A stretch of 5,837 bases of DNA, taken from NCBI GenBank assembly GCA_946481105.1, contig CAMLMM010000097.1, positions 1-5,837 of the forward strand, read 5' to 3'. The DNA is from an uncultured Alphaproteobacteria bacterium. Its GTDB lineage: Bacteria > Pseudomonadota > Alphaproteobacteria > Micavibrionales > Micavibrionaceae. The position numbers and the translations under genes are program-made. The notes under the pieces were generated by a model. The model did no database searches. It worked only from the letters and a program-made list of their open reading frames with translations, and was not told the DNA's origin. Below are positions 1 through 4,814 of this stretch, in pieces; positions within the stretch are counted from its first letter, which is position 1, and each line of letters starts with the position of its first letter.

Positions 1-218
1 CCGGAGATGGCCCGTTGACTGGATAGAGTACGGCGCAGGCGTTGCTGGCGGTCTGATTCGGTACTCTGATAATTCAGCAGGTTCTGCTTCTTTTTCAGCG
101 CGGCATCTTCTTTCGCCTGTTGATACGCCAGGTCCCCGCTACGGTCTTTCTGGCTGCCGCCAATCAGTGGCTGCGCGAATTGCAGTGCGGTCCCAAGGAC
201 CGAAGTCAGTGTTCCCAT
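1..218 (-). CDS. Probable internal virion protein, N-terminal part (cut by window edge)
   Basis: An open frame starts at ATG 216-218 and runs off the left edge; 72 full codons are visible. It was too short for routine ORF listing but is supported by position and by a ribosome binding site: AAGGAG at 229-234, 10 nt upstream, overlapping the stop codon of the nozzle gene. The protein begins MGTLTSVLGTALQFAQPLIG, a small hydrophobic N-terminus. From about residue 28 it is rich in Gln, Lys, Arg and Ala (AYQQAKEDAALKKKQNLLNY, then SDRQQRLRRTLSSQRA), consistent with a long helix or coiled coil. In short-tailed phages the gene after the tail nozzle usually encodes an internal (ejected) virion protein, such as T7 gp13/gp14, and helical Gln/Lys/Ala-rich proteins are common there. 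The gene location is well supported; the function is inferred from synteny and composition. A tail-associated or fibre-chaperone role is possible instead. Confidence 0.7.
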   Translation of the reverse strand, partial: MGTLTSVLGTALQFAQPLIGGSQKDRSGDLAYQQAKEDAALKKKQNLLNYQSTESDRQQRLRRTLSSQRAIS

Positions 219-232
219 TTTGTTATTTCTCC

Positions 233-2128
233 TTAATTGGCAATGACGTTCATGGTGGCGGATAACAGGGCAAACGGCAGGGGCAATGACTGCTCAATCC
301 GCCATAACGGCAGGCTGGTGTCCTGCTGCCAGCCATAGGCCCGGACACGTATATCCCCTGTCACCAGTGGCACCGGCGCGTCGAGTATGGGATCTTCGCC
401 CAGTTGTCGCAGGCTGATATCTTTCAGGCCGCGCCCGGTATCAAGTTGCATCGCGGCGGTCGCATGCAGGCGGAATGCAGCGTCGACCAGACGTATGGCG
501 CGGGCCGACCCGATCCCTGTTACATTCCCTGGCGGCAGAGGTTCAATGATATGCGTATACGGCAGCCCGGCCTGCAGCGCCGATACAGACTCACCCAATG
601 TAATCTGCCCGGCGCTCACGGTTTCATTGTCCCGCACCCGGCCATCAGCGACGACGGCCACATTCTCCCCGTTTAAATGGGTAAGCCCGGACCAGATTGC
701 GGTCGGCGTGCCCGATTCCCCGGCCAGGGCCGAGTCGAGATGCAACGCGTCATCCACCAGTTCGATCACGTAATGGCCGTTGCGCAGGATAAGCAGATAA
801 ACATCTTCGCCCACCACGGCGACTGATTTCACCGCGCCCGCCGTGTCATGCAATGTCCACGCGGCGACTTCCTCGGCCCGGTACACGGTCAGCGTGGCAA
901 AACGCCCGTCATCGCGCACCAGAAACAATAAACGGCGGCGCTGGTCGAAATCCTGATCGACCGGGGTCGTAATGATATGATGTGACAGCAGCGCGAGGTC
1001 CGTGGAACGGTACGCCTGCTCGACATCCGTATACACAAATTCCCGCAACTCCTGACCGTTCCGCGCCACGAACAAGGTCGCACCATCGACATCGACCGGG
1101 GGAATATAACGGTCAACCTTTGACCCCACACGCGTTTGGCGTTTGATCTGTACGGTAGCCGGGGTCAGTGGGTCGCCCGTGACCATCCATTCCGCCCCGC
1201 TGGTGAATACCTGTAAATGTCTGCCGGAAAAGACGCCGCGAATGGTGTTGATCTGGTCCGAGAAAATACCGAATTCAATCGCTTCGGAATCCAGTCCGGT
1301 GCCTAAATCGAAATTGAACAAATCGCCGGTCTGCGAAAACCACAACCGGTTCGGCAGATCGCGGCTGCCACCAATCACCAGCCTGTCTTGATGGAACGCG
1401 GCCGTGGCCGGATACCCCCGCACGGGTGAAAACGCCTGTTCTTCCCAGTCAATCGTCGCGGATGCGCCCAGCAATGTTTCAATCACCGTCGCCGTGACCA
1501 CCGTCGGTGAATTGACAATGGTAATCTGAACCTCTTTATTTCCGACACGTAACCTTGTGCCTGCATGCCCGGCCTCAAAAACGGATGCCGAGGATGTCAA
1601 GGTAATCGTCCCACTGATCGCACTGGGCGTTAATGTGACGCCCGCCCCCGCGAATTTGTACATGGGCTGCATCACGCGGTTATCCTTGCTGTAAAAATCC
1701 CAGTTGGTAATCGCCCAGCTGCCTCCGCTGTTACGGGTGAGTTTGCGCGGCGCATAATCCGGATGTGTGAGCAACAGCGTATCCGCCGACTGCGTCCAGG
1801 CCAACTGCGGTATATCATTGAAGGTCCACGGGGATGCCAATACCGCTTCTTCAACGCCATCCGCGTAAATCGTAATCTGCATATCGGTAATCACCAGCAG
1901 ATAAGTCTGGGATGTATTGAATTCGAACGCAACCAGCCGCCCGTTCCCGGCGACCGTGTCGATATACCGCAGCCCGGCGCGGCGGATGACGCCCCCGGTG
2001 GGCTGAATAAACACATTACGCAGTTTCAGGGCACCATTCTCATAAGCGCGGAGATCACCTCGCCCCAATAGGTCGGGTGATACTTCCCCGGCGGAAAACG
2101 TGGTTTTGATGGTGGGAATACGGGCCAT
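233..2128 (-). CDS. Tail tubular protein B-like nozzle protein (631 aa)
   Basis: This likely forms the distal tube (nozzle) of a short phage tail, through which DNA leaves the virion, as T7 gp12 does. The N-terminus shows a pattern typical of this group: FSAGEVSPDLLGRGDL (residues 11-26), followed by an Asn-Gly-Ala segment and the PTGGVIRRAGLRYI block (43-56). Residues about 163-235 are Thr/Val-rich and look like an inserted beta domain. A second conserved region holds AAFHQDRLVIGGS (243-255) and LWFSQTGDLFNFD (262-274), resembling the repeat blades of the nozzle. The length is a little under T7 gp12 (about 790 aa), as usual for smaller podoviral relatives. ATG 2126-2128 is preceded by GGGAG at 2137-2141, 8 nt away and inside the end of the upstream adaptor gene, leaving a 5-nt gap, so the two are probably co-translated. 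No signal peptide is expected or seen. The virion tail role is fairly sure; the exact T7 equivalence rests on synteny. Confidence 0.82.
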   Translation of the reverse strand: MARIPTIKTTFSAGEVSPDLLGRGDLRAYENGALKLRNVFIQPTGGVIRRAGLRYIDTVAGNGRLVAFEFNTSQTYLLVITDMQITIYADGVEEAVLASPWTFNDIPQLAWTQSADTLLLTHPDYAPRKLTRNSGGSWAITNWDFYSKDNRVMQPMYKFAGAGVTLTPSAISGTITLTSSASVFEAGHAGTRLRVGNKEVQITIVNSPTVVTATVIETLLGASATIDWEEQAFSPVRGYPATAAFHQDRLVIGGSRDLPNRLWFSQTGDLFNFDLGTGLDSEAIEFGIFSDQINTIRGVFSGRHLQVFTSGAEWMVTGDPLTPATVQIKRQTRVGSKVDRYIPPVDVDGATLFVARNGQELREFVYTDVEQAYRSTDLALLSHHIITTPVDQDFDQRRRLLFLVRDDGRFATLTVYRAEEVAAWTLHDTAGAVKSVAVVGEDVYLLILRNGHYVIELVDDALHLDSALAGESGTPTAIWSGLTHLNGENVAVVADGRVRDNETVSAGQITLGESVSALQAGLPYTHIIEPLPPGNVTGIGSARAIRLVDAAFRLHATAAMQLDTGRGLKDISLRQLGEDPILDAPVPLVTGDIRVRAYGWQQDTSLPLWRIEQSLPLPFALLSATMNVIAN

Positions 2129-2133
2129 GTTCT

Positions 2134-2703
2134 CTACTCCCGCGCATCGATCAGGGTAAAGTTTTCCAGCCGGTTTGGGCTGTCCTGCTGCGCGTCGATC
2201 TGGCGCGTACGGGCAAATTCCTGATCCGCCAGCTGGGCCAGCATCTGGGCCCGCGATGTATTTTCCGTGAGCGGCAGGCAGAATTCGGCAGCCAGACGTG
2301 CGACCAGCAACCGGTCAAAATAGGGCGGGAATGTTTCTTCGTCGGGGCGGTAAAGATAGGTCAGCATCACCGACTCGGCATTGCAATGAAGCTGGCCGTT
2401 GGTTATCCGGTAATGCAGCCCACGCCCGCGTGTGTTGATGCCGGCAGACAGGCCACGCAGAAAATCGGCCGGCAACTGATACGCATAGGCATAATCGGCC
2501 ACAGGCGGTGTTGACAGACGCGTCAATGTGACTTGCCCGGTCGCAAAGCTCCAGGCATAGGACGATAACACAGCATCGCGCAGCGGCGTGTAGAGCAGCC
2601 CGGCGATTTCGGATTCGGTGGTGCCGTCGCTGAATGACGTGATGGGGCGCGCCCCTACCTGGACCAGCGCGCGGGCGCACAGCCCGATATCATTGAGTGC
2701 CAT
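2134..2703 (-). CDS. Tail tubular protein A-like head-tail adaptor (189 aa)
   Basis: This probably forms the ring joining the portal to the tail nozzle, the place of T7 gp11. The N-terminal helix MALNDIGLCARALVQVGARP followed by an SFSDGT turn (23-28) and an aromatic W51 in SYAWSFA (48-54) match the usual opening of this family. AYQLPADFLR (74-83) is the characteristic 'Y-LP-D--R' block. The C-terminal half carries YLYRPDEETFPPYFDRLLVA (residues 117-136) and then a long helix to about residue 170 (SRAQMLAQLADQEFARTRQI), also typical. 189 aa is close to T7 gp11 (196 aa). The start ATG 2701-2703 has AGGAG at 2712-2716, 8 nt upstream. The gene follows a terminator-like hairpin and is 5 nt from the nozzle gene. 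No promoter is seen directly upstream, so transcription probably comes from readthrough. Confidence 0.84.
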   Translation of the reverse strand: MALNDIGLCARALVQVGARPITSFSDGTTESEIAGLLYTPLRDAVLSSYAWSFATGQVTLTRLSTPPVADYAYAYQLPADFLRGLSAGINTRGRGLHYRITNGQLHCNAESVMLTYLYRPDEETFPPYFDRLLVARLAAEFCLPLTENTSRAQMLAQLADQEFARTRQIDAQQDSPNRLENFTLIDARE

Positions 2704-2739
2704 GAAAGAATCTCCTGAATGTAAAAGAATAAAAAGAAA

Positions 2740-2792
2740 GAAGCGGCCCGTCGGGAGGAAATGAACGCGCGATCGCGCAGACGGGCCGCTTC
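2740..2792 (-). terminator. Strong hairpin with T-rich tail after the small capsid-region gene
   Basis: A perfect 13-bp inverted repeat pairs 2740-2752 with 2780-2792 (GAAGCGGCCCGTC with GACGGGCCGCTTC), very GC-rich. Read on the minus strand it is followed at once by a T-rich run (TTTCTTTTTATTC, 2739 downward), as expected of an intrinsic terminator for the capsid and 80-aa genes. The 27-nt loop holds a second palindrome, GCGCGATCGCGC (2767-2778). It ends 36 nt before the adaptor start codon. The tail genes have no visible promoter of their own, so partial termination that lowers tail-gene expression relative to capsid is the likely effect. Confidence 0.8.
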
Positions 2793-2808
2793 CGGATTTG
2801 ATACCGAA

Positions 2809-2840
2809 CGCTTAGAAAAAATGACTAAAAAAACTAAGCG
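2809..2840 (-). repeat. 7-bp inverted repeat overlapping the stop codon of the 80-aa gene
   Basis: CGCTTAG (2809-2815) and CTAAGCG (2834-2840) are perfect inverted copies with an 18-nt loop that is mostly A on the plus strand (T on the minus strand). The minus-strand TAG stop of the small gene (2834-2836) lies within the first arm. It stands 16 bp before the strong terminator hairpin. It could add to termination or protect the 3' end of the transcript, but the stem is short and AT-rich in its loop, so its significance is uncertain. Confidence 0.35.
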
Positions 2841-3076
2841 GTGAAAGCGGCAACGGTCACAGCCGTGCCGGTATTGCCCGTCACAATGTAGAACACTGTC
2901 GCCGGGGTTCCATCGGTATCAAGATTCGCGATAAGCAGGTCATTGACCCGCAGCATCGACGCGGCATTGTTGAAATATCCGCCGGTGGTGACGGATGAAT
3001 CGAATGTCGTGTAATGCCACAGGGTGAAATTATTGGCATAGGCCAATACGCTGAGGTCTTTTGAAGCAAAAGCCAT
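2834..3076 (-). CDS. Small capsid-region protein of unknown function (80 aa)
   Basis: This small protein contains ANNFTLWHYTTFD (14-26), GGYFNNA (32-38), a polar stretch with LRVNDLLIA (42-50) and a C-terminal Thr/Val-rich strand (VTGNTGTAVTVAAFTA). I recognise this layout (N-F-LWHY-T, GYFN, GD/ND-I) as recurring in small proteins encoded next to the capsid gene of podoviruses and other phages, but no function is firmly known to me. The composition suggests an all-beta fold, with no membrane segment or signal peptide. Position right after the major capsid gene and before the transcript hairpin suggests production at capsid-like levels, so a head decoration or head-fibre role is a reasonable inference. 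ATG 3074-3076 is preceded by AAGGAG at 3085-3090 with 8-nt spacing, a strong site. Confidence 0.78.
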   Translation of the reverse strand: MAFASKDLSVLAYANNFTLWHYTTFDSSVTTGGYFNNAASMLRVNDLLIANLDTDGTPATVFYIVTGNTGTAVTVAAFTA

Positions 3077-3130
3077 GGTAGTTACTCCTTAATATAAATT
3101 TAAAATTTCAGGCGACGAATTTTGTGACGA

Positions 3131-3207
3131 AAATGATGGTTTTCGAGAACCGCATCGCAGCGTACGTTTGGGTACGTGAGAAGCGGAAGCGCAGAAATTC
3201 ATCATTT
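3131..3207 (-). other. Nested-repeat, potentially structured element after the capsid gene
   Basis: This lies 19 nt downstream of the capsid stop codon in the 150-nt gap before the small gene. The outer arms AAATGATG (3131-3138) and CATCATTT (3200-3207) pair perfectly; TTTC (3141-3144) pairs with GAAA (3194-3197), CCGC (3150-3153) with GCGG (3183-3186), and CGTAC (3161-3165) with GTACG (3172-3176) around a 6-nt loop. Together they give an imperfect hairpin about 77 nt long. Inside it, GAGAACCGCATCGCAG (3145-3160) and GAGAAGCGGAAGCGCAG (3178-3194) are near-identical direct copies. No T run follows, so it is not a classic terminator. A structured 3' UTR, RNA processing site or protein-binding DNA element are alternatives; strand is assigned from the capsid transcript. 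Confidence 0.5.
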
Positions 3208-3226
3208 GCAGTCCAAAAGACTAAGC

Positions 3227-4057
3227 CTAGTCTGGTGTTTCGTCGCAGCCGATGACAACGACTCCAGAGGAGTCTATGAGAGCGGCACCCTGCGACATCA
3301 TATTGTTCACGAAATGCGCCGCGCGGTCGCCGTGCCAGGTGATATCGGATTGAACATCCGACCCCGATGCATGACCAATGGCCGTTTTGTGGAACCAGTA
3401 ACAGGAACGGATATCGTTACCGTCGATGGGCAACGCCGCATGCGGGATCCAGGTCGTGCCGAGCCAGCGTTTCGCCTGCATGTTTTTATAGGGCAGGTCG
3501 TCGGCGCCGACATATTCACTGTTGGTGAATTCCGGAATTTTGAGCAGTTCGCTCCATTGCTTCCAGCCGACCACGGCGAAACGATCGCCGTCATCCGGGA
3601 CTTCGGCGCCGCCGAGTTTTTCAAACGCGGCCAAAACCTTGTCGCGGGTCAGCCCGGTATTGGCATCGGCCACCGTCAGCGTATTGGCCGTCGCCAGCGC
3701 CGCGATAATCAGGTCATCGGTTTTACGGCCCAGCGCATACGCCCCGGCATTGGCGATCACGGCACGCTCGTCATGGTTGATTTTCAGTTCATCGAGGCGG
3801 TCGACCCAGTCGCCGGCATAATAATCCTGCAACAGGCACTCGACGGCGGTATGGCTGACATTCATGACCGGGACCATGCCATGGGTGGATTTGGTTGAGG
3901 CGGTGCCTTTTCCGACCTTCTGAAAAATAACCGACGATCCCTGCACATTATTAATGGTGCGGACCGCGGGGCGTAATTTGGACCCCTGACGCTGATAGGC
4001 TTCATGGACTTCGCGTTCAAACTGCTTAATGAACGCCGTTGGGATGAACGTACTCAT
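3227..4057 (-). CDS. Major capsid protein (276 aa)
   Basis: This is the probable shell protein of the virion head. It follows the scaffold gene in gene order and starts MSTFIPTAFIKQFEREVHEA, with an N-terminal arm, then a basic/polar segment (SKLRPAVRT, 26-34) and SSVIFQKVGKGTAS (41-54). Residues 77-126 (QDYYAGDWVDRLDELKIN, then a helix with ALGRKTDDLIIAAL) resemble the spine-helix region of HK97-fold capsids in this group. GDRFAVVGWKQWSELLKIPE (157-176), the KRWLG-TTW block (196-203) and C-terminal DITWHGDRAAHFVNNMMSQG (238-257) are typical of the podoviral capsid family that I associate with the Pfam name Phage_capsid_2 (from memory). 276 aa is short for a capsid but fits that family. I chose ATG 4055-4057 over an in-frame TTG 15 nt upstream because AAGGA sits 6 nt before this ATG and overlaps the region needed for the TTG. 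Confidence 0.85.
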   Translation of the reverse strand: MSTFIPTAFIKQFEREVHEAYQRQGSKLRPAVRTINNVQGSSVIFQKVGKGTASTKSTHGMVPVMNVSHTAVECLLQDYYAGDWVDRLDELKINHDERAVIANAGAYALGRKTDDLIIAALATANTLTVADANTGLTRDKVLAAFEKLGGAEVPDDGDRFAVVGWKQWSELLKIPEFTNSEYVGADDLPYKNMQAKRWLGTTWIPHAALPIDGNDIRSCYWFHKTAIGHASGSDVQSDITWHGDRAAHFVNNMMSQGAALIDSSGVVVIGCDETPD

Positions 4058-4063
4058 TCTTTT

Positions 4064-4068
4064 TCCTT
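4064..4068 (-). promoter_or_regulatory. Ribosome binding site that fixes the capsid start
   Basis: AAGGA on the minus strand lies 6 nt upstream of ATG 4055-4057. A longer reading of the capsid frame from TTG 4070-4072 would place this site inside the coding sequence and has no comparable site of its own. Confidence 0.75.
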
Positions 4069-4105
4069 TCAAAATGATAAAATGAGGGGTGTTTCCTGAA
4101 GAAAA

Positions 4106-4121
4106 GGCCGGGTTGTCGGCC
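4106..4121 (-). terminator. Short GC hairpin with T tail in the capsid leader (weak)
   Basis: GGCCG (4106-4110) and CGGCC (4117-4121) form a 5-bp GC stem with a 6-nt loop. On the minus strand it is followed by TTTTCTTC. It lies about 50 nt upstream of the capsid start. It may be an attenuator, or the relic of a terminator that once separated scaffold and capsid transcripts before the pilZ gene was inserted. The stem is short, so a chance structure is possible. Confidence 0.35.
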
Positions 4122-4199
4122 CCATAAAAAGGGCAGGCCCAAGGCTGATCCGGTTATATTAGCAGGCCCGAAAGTTCCGGGTTATCTGCAGTTTTCAAC

Positions 4200-4217
4200 A
4201 TGAAAAAATATTTTCAT
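4200..4217. repeat. AT-rich inverted repeat upstream of the pilZ promoter
   Basis: ATGAAAA (4200-4206) and TTTTCAT (4211-4217) are perfect inverted arms around AATA. With the A-tract that follows (4220-4227), it forms an AT-rich block ending just before the proposed -35 box at 4230. This suits an UP-element-like sequence, or an operator for a dimeric regulator; the sequence alone does not decide which. Confidence 0.35.
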
Positions 4218-4229
4218 ATTAAAAAATAC

Positions 4230-4258
4230 TTGCCTTCGTTACCGCCGCATGCTAAAGT
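4230..4258 (+). promoter_or_regulatory. Putative sigma70-type promoter for the PilZ gene
   Basis: TTGCCT (4230-4235) and TAAAGT (4253-4258) are separated by 17 bp; each matches 4 of 6 consensus bases (TTGACA, TATAAT). The tract just upstream (4200-4229) is strongly AT-rich. Transcription from about 4265 would give a leader of roughly 95 nt. It is the best pair I found by eye in the divergent gap; TATATAA at 4303-4309 is another -10-like sequence but lacks a fitting -35. Confidence 0.4.
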
Positions 4259-4360
4259 CCCCGCGGTTGGTTACGAAAAATGGTGTCCTGGGTGTGCAGA
4301 ACTATATAAATTGTACAAACCTGTCCTTTTAAATATTGGACTAAACCAGGAGTTAATAAT

Positions 4361-4762
4361 ATGTTGCAGACCATTATGACTGCACTCGGTTTTCAAAAGA
4401 CCTTTACGTCGGACGATGGTGGCAACGGCTTTTCATCGCGTCGGTCGCACCCGCGCCGCACCTGCGATCAGGTTATAAGCTTTGTCGACGGCAAACCGCA
4501 CCCGGTTCTCGACTGGAGTCCGGGTGGGGTCCGTGTGTTCGCCGATACGCGCCCGATTGAAATTGGGTCGGAAATGGAAGTGGAACTGAAATTCCATCTC
4601 CGCGAAGAACTGGTCGGCATGAAACATGTCGCCAAAGTCGTGCGCAAAACGGCGGAAAGCGTTTCGCTGCAATTCCAGCCGCTGACCGGGGATATCCGCA
4701 AAACCTTTCAGCACGTCATTGACGATTTCAACGCGCGTGAATTTGCGGGCTCACAAAGCTAG
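4361..4762 (+). CDS. PilZ-domain c-di-GMP receptor, likely phage cargo (moron) gene (133 aa)
   Basis: This is a single-domain PilZ protein, predicted cytoplasmic, expected to bind the second messenger c-di-GMP and change the activity of a partner. Both binding signatures are present: RxxxR as R28-SHP-R32 within SRRSHPRR (26-33), and DxSxxG as DWSPGG (51-56). The beta-barrel core follows (VRVFADTRP, 57-65; EMEVELKFHL, 71-80; HVAKVVRK, 89-96; VSLQFQPL, 101-108), then a C-terminal helix with IRKTFQHVIDDFNAREFA (112-129). The N-terminal 15 residues (MLQTIMTALGFQKTF) may form a short amphipathic helix. No output domain is attached, so it probably acts by protein contact. ATG 4361 has AGGAG at 4348-4352, 8 nt upstream. 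It is the only gene in the window on the plus strand, lies between scaffold and capsid genes, and has its own promoter candidate and terminator. The domain call is strong; its partner and its benefit to phage or lysogen are unknown. Confidence 0.92.
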   Translation: MLQTIMTALGFQKTFTSDDGGNGFSSRRSHPRRTCDQVISFVDGKPHPVLDWSPGGVRVFADTRPIEIGSEMEVELKFHLREELVGMKHVAKVVRKTAESVSLQFQPLTGDIRKTFQHVIDDFNAREFAGSQS

Positions 4763-4784
4763 TCTGTTCAAAACCGAAAATATC

Positions 4785-4810
4785 AATGCCCCATGTCACC
4801 ATGGGGCATT
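4785..4810 (+). terminator. Strong intrinsic terminator after the PilZ gene
   Basis: AATGCCCCATG (4785-4795) and CATGGGGCATT (4800-4810) form an 11-bp stem with the tetraloop TCAC, followed by a T-rich tail (TTTATTTTATTT, 4809-4820). It starts 22 nt after the PilZ stop codon. The scaffold gene on the other strand ends at 4815, so the hairpin sits exactly between two convergent genes; on the minus strand the tail is weaker (TTGATATTTT), so some termination of the portal-scaffold transcript is also likely. Confidence 0.9.
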
Positions 4811-4814
4811 TATT

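Larger units (their letters stand above)
4058..4360. other. Divergent intergenic region between capsid and PilZ genes
   Basis: This 303-bp gap separates the capsid gene (leftward) from pilZ (rightward). Besides the elements listed separately (capsid RBS, short GC hairpin, AT-rich inverted repeat, pilZ promoter), it holds two 8-bp direct copies of GCAGGCCC (4133-4140, 4162-4169), 29 bp apart, and CCCG-type short inverted repeats near 4167-4181. I found no convincing sigma70 promoter for the capsid gene on the minus strand; a phage-type promoter could be present but cannot be recognised without related sequences. No coding frame with a plausible ribosome binding site is seen. Confidence 0.6.

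Noticed and set aside
3089..3205. 38-codon minus-strand frame (MMNFCASASHVP...) in the capsid-small gene gap
   Set aside because: No proper ribosome binding site precedes it, and it coincides with the repeat element, whose symmetry explains the sequence better. Cys/Ser/Arg-rich composition does not look like a real protein.
3131..3207. Diversity-generating retroelement or retron signature
   Set aside because: Nested repeats raised the idea, but no reverse transcriptase frame, template/variable repeat pair with adenine-specific differences, or variable-protein gene is in the window.
3176..3898. 240-codon open frame on the plus strand opposite the capsid gene
   Set aside because: It is antisense to a well-supported capsid gene and its openness follows from the codon bias of that gene; no RBS is seen and the product resembles no family I know.
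4058..4072. Longer capsid protein starting at TTG 4070-4072
   Set aside because: The AAGGA site at 4064-4068 lies inside that extension and is ideally placed for ATG 4055-4057.
4133..4169. Two direct copies of GCAGGCCC as operator sites
   Set aside because: Only 8 bp, GC-rich and not symmetric; chance occurrence is likely. Recorded under the intergenic region only.
4311..4339. Promoter TTGTAC-N17-TATTGG just before pilZ
   Set aside because: The -10 matches poorly and the start of transcription would fall at the ribosome binding site, leaving no leader.
4260..4360. c-di-GMP riboswitch in the pilZ leader
   Set aside because: Attractive given the PilZ product, but I see none of the conserved GEMM-type elements (no paired GNRA loop/receptor arrangement or the conserved core) in the roughly 95-nt leader.
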